The position numbers and the translations under genes are program-made. Under the pieces are notes generated by a model. The model did no database searches, was not told where the DNA came from, and was given only the letters and a program-made list of their open reading frames with translations. Source: Roseivirga sp. (GTDB lineage Bacteria > Bacteroidota > Bacteroidia > Cytophagales > Cyclobacteriaceae). Taken from it: a stretch of 64,000 bases of DNA. Each line of letters opens with the position of its first letter. Positions within the stretch are counted from its first letter, which is position 1. Shown piece by piece: positions 53,947 through 63,500 of the stretch. The stretch spans positions 838,001-902,000 of the forward strand of contig JAGYIY010000001.1 of the NCBI GenBank assembly GCA_018402485.1, in the 5' to 3' direction.

Positions 53947-56142
53947 TTAACGTCTTACTTTTAATCGAAGACTGTTCAAAACCACCGTTAAAGAGGAAAA
54001 AGCCATTGCACCTCCAGCAATCATTGGGCTCAATAAAAAACCATAAGTGGAATAAAAGACACCTGCTGCCAAAGGAATAGCCACTACATTATAAGCAAAC
54101 GCCCAAAATAGATTTTGTTGCATGGTTTGCGATATTTGTTGTGATAAACGAAAAAAAGCATTGATTTTTTGGATATCGCCATGCATTAGGGTAACCTGAG
54201 CACTTTCGATGGCCACATCTGTTCCGGTGCTCATGGCAATGCTTAAATCTGCTTGTGCCAAGGCAGGAGCATCATTGATACCATCACCAACGAAGGCTGT
54301 GAGGCCATATTGCTCTTGTACTTCCTTTAAATAATTGAGTTTGTCTTCAGGTAACATATTTGCCTGATAGGCTTCAATACCTGCTGCCTCGGCAACTGCT
54401 GCCACCGCATGTCGATGATCTCCTGATAAAATTTCAAGGTGAAGTCCTCTTTGTTTTAAGGAAGTGATCGCTGCCTTTGTCTCAGGTTTGATATTATCTT
54501 GCAATCCAAAAACGGCCAATAACTCTTCATCGCGCCAAAATAAGACCAAAGAGTATCCTTTATGTTCTAATTCCTGAACTAACTTTTGTTGTGCTTTAGG
54601 TACTTTCACCTTCCTTTTTTTATTACCTGTAATCCAAAAGCTTTGATCTTCTACTTGTGCAGATAAACCTATTCCGGAATGTGTTTTAACAGATTGAAAT
54701 TGGAAGGGCAGTAGATTGTAATTTTCGCTTAAGTGTTCACTTAAAGCTTGTGCAATGGGGTGTTGAGATTGGTTTTCCATGCCATTGAGAATGCTGAGTA
54801 ATTCCAGACTTTCCTCTTTTTCGAAGAAGGTATGATAAGCTACAACCTCCATTTTCCCTTTCGAAAGCGTTCCTGTTTTGTCAAAAAGTAAGGCTTTAAT
54901 TTTTTTCGGTTTCTCAATGCTCTCTGCATTTTTGATTAAAATGCCTTGTGATGCAGCTTTACCAATTCCTACCATAATGGCCGTGGGAGTAGCCAAGCCC
55001 AAAGCACAAGGGCAAGCAATGATAAGGACACTGAATGTGCTGACAAAGGCTAAAGAAACGGCATTTTCCCCGCCAAAGAGCATCCAAACCAAAAATGTGA
55101 TTAAGGCAAGTACCAGAACAGCCGGTACAAAAACAGAGGCAATACGATCTGCTAATTTTTGGGCTGGCGCTTTCGAGCCCATGGCATCTGAAACCAAATG
55201 AATGATTTTTCCAAGCAACGTTTCTTTGCCTAATTTTTCGGCAATAATTTTCAAACTGCCATTTTGCAAAGTTGTACCCGCACTTACTTTTTCACCCTTC
55301 GATTTTTCTACAGGTAAAGATTCACCGGTAAGCATACTTTCATCAATTGTGGCATTTCCCGATTGTACATGACCATCTACAGGAATATTTTCACCTGTTC
55401 TTACCCATAAAAGGTCTCCTGGTTTTACTTCATTGAGGTTTACTTCAATGGCTTTGTCATGCCGAAGAAGTGTTGCGGTTTTGGCTTGTAGCTTTAAGAG
55501 TTTTTCAATGGCTCCGGAAGACTTTGCTTTGGCTTTTTCTTCCAAATACTTGCCGAGAACAATAAAAGAGATGATCACAGCAGCAGATTCATAGTAAACT
55601 TGAACTTGTAAACCCTGATTGCGAATAAATTCTGGAAAAAGGGTCTGCACCAAACTATATAGAAAGGCTGCCCCGGTGCCGCTGGCAATCAATGTATCCA
55701 TATTACTTTGCCACTGTAGCAATTGCTTCCAAGCACTTCTAAAAAAGTGCCCACCCGAATAGTAAAGTACAGGAATGGTTAAGGCAAGTAGGATAAAATT
55801 TTTGAAGGCAAAATCACCAACAAACATTGAAAGGATAACGATGACTACCGTAAGAGGAATCGCTCCATTCAATTTGGCTTTTAACTTTTTAAGGTGGGCA
55901 GTTTTGTCGGAAGCCTCCTCTGGCTGAATGATGAGTTGATAACCTGCTTTCTTAACAGATTTTTGAAGCGATTTTAAAATAGTTGTATCTGTAACTTCTA
56001 GCTTGGCTGACTGTGTGGCATAATTTACCTCAGCGGATATCACGTTACTATGTTTGCGTAAGGTTTTTTCTACGGTGCTGGCGCAAGCAGCACAAGTCAT
56101 GCCTTCTACCGGTAAAGACAACTTTTCTTGCGTCTCAGACAT
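53947..56142 (-). CDS. copA: copper-translocating P-type ATPase
   Basis: 731 residues. One N-terminal metal-binding domain with GMTCAAC (14-20), CPC ion site IACPCALGLATPTA, phosphorylation DKTGTLSKG, TGES actuator loop MLTGESLPVE, hinge GDGINDAPALAQAD. Type 1B Cu+ export by these signatures. Lies 9 bp after dsbD, so the copper pump and the disulfide reductase are co-transcribed. Confidence 0.95.
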   Translation of the reverse strand: MSETQEKLSLPVEGMTCAACASTVEKTLRKHSNVISAEVNYATQSAKLEVTDTTILKSLQKSVKKAGYQLIIQPEEASDKTAHLKKLKAKLNGAIPLTVVIVILSMFVGDFAFKNFILLALTIPVLYYSGGHFFRSAWKQLLQWQSNMDTLIASGTGAAFLYSLVQTLFPEFIRNQGLQVQVYYESAAVIISFIVLGKYLEEKAKAKSSGAIEKLLKLQAKTATLLRHDKAIEVNLNEVKPGDLLWVRTGENIPVDGHVQSGNATIDESMLTGESLPVEKSKGEKVSAGTTLQNGSLKIIAEKLGKETLLGKIIHLVSDAMGSKAPAQKLADRIASVFVPAVLVLALITFLVWMLFGGENAVSLAFVSTFSVLIIACPCALGLATPTAIMVGIGKAASQGILIKNAESIEKPKKIKALLFDKTGTLSKGKMEVVAYHTFFEKEESLELLSILNGMENQSQHPIAQALSEHLSENYNLLPFQFQSVKTHSGIGLSAQVEDQSFWITGNKKRKVKVPKAQQKLVQELEHKGYSLVLFWRDEELLAVFGLQDNIKPETKAAITSLKQRGLHLEILSGDHRHAVAAVAEAAGIEAYQANMLPEDKLNYLKEVQEQYGLTAFVGDGINDAPALAQADLSIAMSTGTDVAIESAQVTLMHGDIQKINAFFRLSQQISQTMQQNLFWAFAYNVVAIPLAAGVFYSTYGFLLSPMIAGGAMAFSSLTVVLNSLRLKVRR

Positions 56143-56151
56143 TTGCTACAT

Positions 56152-58158
56152 TTAATTTCCTTCAACAATTGCACTTTTTCTCTGTTCAAATTCCGATAAA
56201 CCTTCTTTCAAATACGATACAAAAGCTTCTATACTGCTTTCATAACCTTTAGGGGTTGTTAAGGGCTGTTCGCCGGTATCGAGTAAAACATAATATGGCT
56301 GTGCATTGCCATTAAATTTGGTAATCTGTAGATCAAAATTTTGTTTGCCAATTGTTTTCTTTACGCGCTCATCAAAGGAAGAAGTATACCATTCGGACTC
56401 TGGCAACTCCGTTTTATCATCTACATAAAGTGCCAGTACGACATATTCTGTGGCCAGTAAGTTCAGCACTTTTTCATCAGACCAAACATATTGTTCCATT
56501 TTACGACAATTAACACAGCCATGCCCCGTAAAGTCGATGAAAATTGGCTTATCTACTTCTTTAGCATATTTCAATGCTTGGTCGTAATCAAAGAAACCGC
56601 GTAGGCCGTGGGGTAGCTCAAGAAAGTCTGCGTACTTTACTTCCCCCTCGAATCCTTCCGGCCCAAGCTGCCTGACTTCTAGTTTCTCCTCGATTCCCAA
56701 GGCAACGGCAAAAGAAAAATCGTTATTCTTTTCGGGAGGAAGATAACCTGCCAAGGCATTTAGTGGGTTGCCTAAAAATCCTAAGAAAAGATACACGGCA
56801 AAACCAAAGCTTAATAGACCCAGGGAAAATTTGGGGAGACTAAAGGTTCTTTTTTTACTGTCGTGCGGGAAGCGAATAACACCAAAAAGATAAAGGGCAA
56901 GTGCAAGGCCAATGACAATCCATATGGCCAAGTAAACCTCTCGATCGAGTAACCCCCAGTGGTAGGCTTGGTCTGCAATACTTAAAAACTTGAAGCCCAA
57001 TGCCAACTCAATAAAGCCAAGTACAACTTTTACGGAATTGAGCCATCCGCCAGACTTAGGAAGATCTTTTAATAAGCCCGGAAAGAAAGCAAAAATGGTA
57101 AAGGGAATGGCAAAAGCTGAAGAAAATCCAAGCATACCAATCACCGGTTTGATTACCTCACCTTGGAAAGATTGAATAAGAACGGAGCCTACAATAGGTC
57201 CGGTACAAGAGAAGCTTACCAAAACAAGGGTAAAGGCCATAAAAAAAACACCTAAAAAACCGCCTTTGTCAGCTTTTCGATCCATTTTGTTGACAAACCC
57301 GGTAGGTAAATTAATTTCGAAATAGCCAAAAAAGGAGATCGCAAATACAACAAAAACCGTAAAGAAAATAATATTGGCCACTGCTCCCGTGGCTAAATCG
57401 TTGGCAATGCCTACGCCAAAAAAGCTTGTGAAAATCATCCCAATTAAGATATAGATCAATATGATGGAAAAGCCATAACTCAAGGCTTTTACTTTGGCCT
57501 GTACACGGCTTTGTGAGCTATTGGTAAAGAAGGCTACCGTCATTGGAATCATCGGAAATACGCACGGTGTTAGTAAAGCTGCCAAACCAAACAGGAAAGC
57601 CGCAAAGAAAAAACCTACTAAAGAATCACCGTGGTTTACTTTTAATAAACCGTCATAGCCTTTCGACGCTTCTAGGTTTTCACCGCCGATTACATCAATA
57701 AAGGCGAAGTTAAAATCCGCTTCTCCCGGAATACATTGGCCATTAACATCTGTACAGGTTTGAAAAGAAAGTGTTCCAGAAAGCTTTAGGTCTTTCGCTA
57801 ATACCTTAACTTTTTGTTTAAATACGCCGGACGGCTCAAAATACCGAACATCACCCTCCCATATGCTGTCGTATTTTTCTTTTGGATTCACAGAGGTTAA
57901 ACCACCAATTAACTCGAAAGAGTCGTTGTCCTCAAAGGCTGCCGCAGTAGGCATGGGGCCTAAATCCTCATCGATATCGCTAGCGTAAATGTACCACTCA
58001 TCTATCACCTTTACCTTAAAGATCAATTCAATGACCTCACCGGTTTTTACTTCTGATTGAGAAGCTTCAAAAGTCCAGGAGGTTGTTTTCTTGAATTGAG
58101 CTTGAGAAAGGCTCGCACTAGCCAAGAGAAGTAGAACAAAAAATATGACCTTTTTCAT
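56152..58158 (-). CDS. dsbD: thiol:disulfide interchange protein DsbD
   Basis: Moves reducing power from cytoplasmic thioredoxin to the periplasm. 668 residues: signal peptide; periplasmic alpha-like domain (WTFEASQSEVKTGEVIEL) with a TCTD/GQCIPG cysteine pair; eight-helix CcdA-like core with LTPCVFPMIPMTVAFF and SCTGPIVGS cysteines; C-terminal thioredoxin domain with GHGCVNCRKME. With copA downstream it may keep copper-site or cytochrome cysteines reduced. Confidence 0.94.
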   Translation of the reverse strand: MKKVIFFVLLLLASASLSQAQFKKTTSWTFEASQSEVKTGEVIELIFKVKVIDEWYIYASDIDEDLGPMPTAAAFEDNDSFELIGGLTSVNPKEKYDSIWEGDVRYFEPSGVFKQKVKVLAKDLKLSGTLSFQTCTDVNGQCIPGEADFNFAFIDVIGGENLEASKGYDGLLKVNHGDSLVGFFFAAFLFGLAALLTPCVFPMIPMTVAFFTNSSQSRVQAKVKALSYGFSIILIYILIGMIFTSFFGVGIANDLATGAVANIIFFTVFVVFAISFFGYFEINLPTGFVNKMDRKADKGGFLGVFFMAFTLVLVSFSCTGPIVGSVLIQSFQGEVIKPVIGMLGFSSAFAIPFTIFAFFPGLLKDLPKSGGWLNSVKVVLGFIELALGFKFLSIADQAYHWGLLDREVYLAIWIVIGLALALYLFGVIRFPHDSKKRTFSLPKFSLGLLSFGFAVYLFLGFLGNPLNALAGYLPPEKNNDFSFAVALGIEEKLEVRQLGPEGFEGEVKYADFLELPHGLRGFFDYDQALKYAKEVDKPIFIDFTGHGCVNCRKMEQYVWSDEKVLNLLATEYVVLALYVDDKTELPESEWYTSSFDERVKKTIGKQNFDLQITKFNGNAQPYYVLLDTGEQPLTTPKGYESSIEAFVSYLKEGLSEFEQRKSAIVEGN

Positions 58159-58225
58159 TATGGTTAGAAGACAATTTTTCTACGTGATTGATTCATTTTA
58201 CATCTATTAAATTAAGCAACGGTCT

Positions 58226-59611
58226 TCAAAACGACTTGGCATAGTATTGGTAAAACAATGGTATTGTCTCTATTCCTTTATAGAAATTGAACAGTCCAAA
58301 GTGTTCATTGGGGGAATGAATTGCATCAGAATCTAATCCAAATCCCATGAGTACTGTTTTACTTCCTAATATTTGTTCGAAAGAAGAAACGATAGGAATA
58401 CTACCTCCACCTCTAAAAGGAACAGGACTTTTCCCAAAAGTATCGGTCATGGCCTGCGCAGCTGCCTGGTAAGCCGGAGAATCAGTTGGGGTTACAGCCG
58501 GCATGGCTCCATGGTGGGGAGTTACTTTGACTGTAACAGAAGCTGGTGCAATGGACTCAAAGTATTTTTTAAAAAGGGCTGTAATTTTATTAGGATCTTG
58601 GTGTGGTACCAAACGCATAGAAACTTTAGCGTATGCCTTTGAGGGAATAACTGTTTTTGCGCCTTCTCCTGTGTATCCACCCCACATGCCGTTAATGTCC
58701 AAGGTAGGCCTAATAGAAGAGCGTTCCATGGTCGAAAAACCAATCTCACCTTCTACATCTTTTAAGCCAATTGACTTTTTATAATCAACTTCACTAAATG
58801 GTGCTTTGGCCATTGCCGCTCGATCTTCCGCTGAAAGCTCATCCACATCGTTATAAAATCCGGGGATGTTAATGTGTTTGTTATCGTCTTTTAATGAAGC
58901 CAACATTTCAGAAAGCACATTCAAAGGATTTGGCACTGCTCCACCATATAAGCCACTGTGCAGGTCTCTGTTCGGGCCTGTGACTTCAATTTCTACATAG
59001 CTTAGTCCACGAAGTCCAACAGTAATCGATGGAATATCATTGGCAATGATGCCTGTGTCAGAAACCAAGACAATGTCGCAAGATAACCTGTCTTTATTTT
59101 CTTCCATAAAAATTTCAAGGTTGTCAGAGCCTACCTCTTCCTCTCCTTCAATTAAAAATTTGACGTTGCAATCTAAACTGTCTGTTGCAATCAAGGCCTC
59201 AATGGCTTTGATGTGCATGTACATTTGGCCTTTGTCGTCACAGGCTCCACGCGCAAAAATGGCACCTTCAGGATGAATTTCTGTTTTTTTGATGACTGGC
59301 TCGAAGGGGGGAGAATCCCACAATTCGTAAGGATCGGCCGGCTGCACATCGTAATGTCCATAAACCAAAACAGTAGGGGCGTTTGAATCAATAAGTTTCT
59401 CCCCATAAACAATAGGGTGGCCTTTGGTTTCGCAAAGTTCAGCGCTATCTATACCAGCAGCCAGTAATTTTTCTTTGATGAAGGAAGCGGCTTTTTGAAC
59501 ATCAGCGCTAAACTTTTTATCTGCACTTATTGATGGAATGCGCAATAGCTCCAGAAGTTCTTCTAGGAATTGGCCTTTGTGCGCTTTTATGTAGTCGTTT
59601 ACCTTGCTCAT
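58226..59611 (-). CDS. M20 family dipeptidase (CNDP/carboxypeptidase-like)
   Basis: 461 residues from ATG 59611 (MSKVNDYIKAHKGQ; track start 59659 adds 16 residues). Two-metal peptidase: LVYGHYDVQPADPYELW, ARGACDDKGQMYMHIKA, FLIEGEEEVGSDNLE, LVSDTG and HSPNEHFGLFNF. No signal peptide: cytoplasmic di-/tripeptide breakdown. Flanked by dsbD (67 bp away) and the TlpA gene; likely own promoter. Confidence 0.93.
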   Translation of the reverse strand: MSKVNDYIKAHKGQFLEELLELLRIPSISADKKFSADVQKAASFIKEKLLAAGIDSAELCETKGHPIVYGEKLIDSNAPTVLVYGHYDVQPADPYELWDSPPFEPVIKKTEIHPEGAIFARGACDDKGQMYMHIKAIEALIATDSLDCNVKFLIEGEEEVGSDNLEIFMEENKDRLSCDIVLVSDTGIIANDIPSITVGLRGLSYVEIEVTGPNRDLHSGLYGGAVPNPLNVLSEMLASLKDDNKHINIPGFYNDVDELSAEDRAAMAKAPFSEVDYKKSIGLKDVEGEIGFSTMERSSIRPTLDINGMWGGYTGEGAKTVIPSKAYAKVSMRLVPHQDPNKITALFKKYFESIAPASVTVKVTPHHGAMPAVTPTDSPAYQAAAQAMTDTFGKSPVPFRGGGSIPIVSSFEQILGSKTVLMGFGLDSDAIHSPNEHFGLFNFYKGIETIPLFYQYYAKSF

Positions 59612-59747
59612 AGATTTAAAAGTTTCTGTGAAATTAACGGATTTTGTTGCCAGCACCAATAATCTGTACCTAATTACCCAGCTATACTTTTTTGCAAAGG
59701 GGCATTAACAGTTAAACTAATCTGACAAGGATATAATCTGTTTTTTC

Positions 59748-60515
59748 TTATTTCTTTTCCAACAACTCCTTCAAGGCTAACTCAATAGATTGTATTACGC
59801 CTTTGCCATAGCCCACTTGAACATAAACGACTTCTCTTTGTGGACTCAGAAGCAAATGAGTAGGGTAAGAACTCACACCATAGGATCTTGCAACCCTGAG
59901 TCCATTGGTAAGAATTTCATAGTGAAAGGGGTGTTTTTTTAAAAAAGTTTTAATCCGTTCCGGATTGTCCAAACCAATGGCAAAAAACAAAACTTCTTCA
60001 TTTTGGAAATTTTCTACCAGCTCATTCAGTTCTGGAATCTCTTTGATGCAAGGGGCACAAGTGGTGAACCAAAAATTAAGGAGAATGGGTTGATTGTTGT
60101 AGTCACTGAGTTTTATTTCTTTACCCGATAATGTTGTGAGCTGAAAGTCAGGAACAGTTTCTCCCAACATAAAAAGATTACTCTTTTGTCTGCTAGGAGT
60201 TTTAGACGCATTTGTGGGTGTGGCTAAGTTGATTTTATTTTTTCTCTCCTCAGCCACAAAAACAATGGCTTTGACCTCCTCAGGCGATTCGCCATAGAAT
60301 AAGGGATAAAATGATGGGTTCGATAAATATTCACTTAATAAGGGAAGTTCTATCTTATCTCCACTTTCTTTGAAGGCTTTCAGACCCTTCTCTTTGAATT
60401 GAATACTGCCTGTCACTTCTATTTTGTTCCATGATTTGGGTAGAAAATCGAAGCGTTGCGCCCATCCCATTTCAGTAATGAGAAGAATAAAAATCAGTAA
60501 AAGAAGATTTTTCAT
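59748..60515 (-). CDS. TlpA-family exported thioredoxin-like protein
   Basis: 255 residues. Signal peptide (LLLLIFILLITEMGWAQ), an unassigned region up to about 120, then a TlpA/peroxiredoxin-like fold beginning GETVPDFQLTTLSGKEIKLSDY with active site FTTCAPCIKEIPEL (CAPC, not CxPC with Gly). Periplasmic thiol-disulfide enzyme, possibly for cytochrome maturation; DsbD 2 kb away could be its reductant. Own -7 box 6 nt before the ATG. Confidence 0.88.
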   Translation of the reverse strand: MKNLLLLIFILLITEMGWAQRFDFLPKSWNKIEVTGSIQFKEKGLKAFKESGDKIELPLLSEYLSNPSFYPLFYGESPEEVKAIVFVAEERKNKINLATPTNASKTPSRQKSNLFMLGETVPDFQLTTLSGKEIKLSDYNNQPILLNFWFTTCAPCIKEIPELNELVENFQNEEVLFFAIGLDNPERIKTFLKKHPFHYEILTNGLRVARSYGVSSYPTHLLLSPQREVVYVQVGYGKGVIQSIELALKELLEKK

Positions 60516-60521
60516 AGAGAG

Positions 60522-60529
60522 TAAATATA
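60522..60529 (-). promoter_or_regulatory. -7 promoter box of the TlpA gene
   Basis: On the minus strand TATATTTA, one base off TAnnTTTG, ending 6 nt before the ATG at 60515 and located in the 18-bp gap after the large gene. Confidence 0.4.
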
Positions 60530-60533
60530 AAAA

Positions 60534-63500
60534 TTAAAAACCATCTCCTTTTAATTTCTTTTTGTTTTTGAGGGTTTGGCTAGATTCACCAGACATGAGC
60601 AAACGATATGGCTCATCAATACCATAATACAGTTTTCTAAAGTCCATTACCCATTGCCTGACTTCTTCAATGGTAACAGGGTAAGCTTTGAAGTTACCCG
60701 CTTTTGTTTTTCCGGAATTGATAGAACCAATGGACGCGTTATAGGCATCATTAGAAGAAAATGTATTTAGACTGAAGCCATCAAACATAAAATAGTACCA
60801 GGTGCCATCAGTCATTTCAAGCAGCAAATTCATGATATCACCTTCCGGTGTTTTTCGAATTTCCATGTATCCATCTAACAAAAGGTTGAGGTCAACATTC
60901 GACACATTGGAAATCGCAATTTTACCCTCACTGTAAAACGCCTTATTTTGTTTCGACCATTTGAGGTTTACGTCTGTAACAACCAAATCATGGTTTAAGA
61001 CCTCCCCACCCACATTCACTAATCCCATGGGTAATGTTTGGTATGAGCGATCCCAATTGAGCGTAGCCTCGTTTCCAATGAACTCTGCCACACAGTAAAT
61101 AAGTTCAGAGCGGTCTGCATGCGCTTTAGCGACACCCAAAGTGTTACCCATTTTTTTTAAATCACTTGCCATGGCAGCGGCAGTTTCCAAAGAAAATCCA
61201 AGTTTAAGGGTAAACATGCTATTCACTTCGAAGTGAAGTGAGTCAAGATTTCCTTTCCCTTTTCCGGCAGCTTCAATCTGCGCAGCAGGCTTTCCAGATA
61301 GCAGATTGATTTTTCCTTCAAACGTTACGGTCTGCTTTTCTTCATGGTAAGAGAACATATTACCTGCTAAAAATTGAGAAGGATCTTCTTTTTTCTTTGC
61401 GTTTTCAATTTTGTATGCTCCTTGCTTCACATCAAAGTATAAAGCACCTCCTTTTGGCATAAAAAAGTCATCGTCTGAACCACTGCGTTTTTCTGTAATA
61501 AATGAAATGTAGGGTTGACCATCTTCAAAATGAATCCCTGCATTGAGTGGGCGACCTTGTCGTGTTATAGCCTGATCGAAGGGTATGATGATCTCCTCAA
61601 TATCATCGGTGGAAGTATATTCAATCCAAATATTCCGTTCTGCCAATTTTTTAAGATTGAGCTTTACTGCTCCTTCAAGTTCGAGTGCTTTTTTATAGGA
61701 TAACATGGTAACTTTTCCTGCAAAAACAAAGCCTGGGGAAATCAAAAAATTTTCATCTTCCTGAATGTCACCACTTGCTTTAGTGTATGCTTCTGGTTTT
61801 TCATCTTGAGTTATAAACTCAAAATCATTGAAATCAATGGCGAAGGTATCTTTCAAAGTGATTAATTCGTAGGAGCCTCTTCCTGTGAAGCTTTTACGTG
61901 AGGTAATGGTGATATCCGCATCAAACAATCTGTGAAATTCATTGGTAGTGTCTATAACCACTACGGCATTGGTTAATTCACCTATTTCGGAGTTTTCCAA
62001 TACGGTTAGTTCGTTGCCTTCTGGTGTTACCCGGATAGATCCAACAGTAATATAAGGTATACCCTGGATTTTCAATTCTTTAGATTCTATGTTATAAATG
62101 GCATCCGTGGCGTTAAAAACGAGTGAATCATAAGATTTCCTGGTTGAGTAGAAAAAGGAGTTCTCTAAAGGAACATTTTCTGGCTTGCTCATGGTAACTT
62201 TATTCGCTTTTACATCCCATAGTGCTGTAGGAATGGAGGTCTTGAACATGGCGAAAGGAAAGTCTAAAACGGCATCTCCTGATACTTCTGGACGTATTTC
62301 TGCTTTTTTATTTTCAATGTCGAAGTTAATGCGAACGTTTTTTGAACTGAGTATAGGTTTTCTGGAATTCTCTGCATTGAGTTGAAAGGAGCTTTCTCTA
62401 GATTCGAAAGCACCTTGAGTAAAGGCAATGGAATCTGAACTTAGTTCGGAGCCTTGCAGAAACATGTTGCCTTTGCCGAATAATCCTGATTTACGTAGGA
62501 TCATTTCACCACGAAGTTTGGCTTCCTCATCGAATAGTAAGAAGGGTTTTTCTTCTACTAAGTTATTCATTATCATGCTGTCTTTTTTGGCTAACCAAGT
62601 CATTTTGTAATCCTCTATCTTTAATTTGGGGAAGCCTACTCCGTTTACTTCACCCGCAGATAAAATGCCTTTGGCTCCATTCTCAACCACCATAGAGTCA
62701 GAAAAAAATGTTGCATATTCATTGTTGAAGGTACCCGTCAAAAACGATAGGGTTCCTGGTGAGGTAATTCCTTGTTGGTCTAATTGGACTTTACCAAATA
62801 GTCTACCTCCCGTTTGATAAACATTATATCCACTATCGGGAATGTTATGAATAAAACCAAAGCTCTTGTCTCCCATCATTTTTAAGTTTCCCTTAAAATC
62901 GGGTAAAATTTTATTCGAGTAAAAGGTGCCGGCAAAAGCATATGTTGACGGCTCGGCGTCAGCTACACTATCTAATTGAAAAGGAGCTACATCGAAATAA
63001 ACGGTACTATCATACGCTCCTTTCAAAACATCAGTTTTATTGAAATTAACTCGAGCGTTTTCTAAAGAGCTAAACTTAGGATAGTCTGGCAGACTTCTCA
63101 ATGCAGACTTATTATCGGGCTCATTAATTACCAAAACGCCTGAAGTCTTCACCAATTGATTATTCAAGGCTTTCCGCTGGCCTTCTTCCATTTCTACTTT
63201 AAGTTTAATGGAATCGATCTTTACAAGATTGACTAAAAAACTATCGTAGCGAAAAGTAAAATTTTCACCATTGAACTGAAAGTTTCCTGCATCTAAAGAT
63301 CCATTAAACTCTATATCTCTGTTTTTTAAAAACCTTATTTCACCATGGGTAGGTGTAATAAGAACATCGAGTGAATCGCTTATTTGAAATGGTTCCACAC
63401 CTCGAACAGTGAGCGTGGAATTTTCAAAATTGAAAGTGGCATTGGGCATGTTGGCAATGGTTGATAAAATCATGATATTATCATAATCTTTGTCTCCGTA

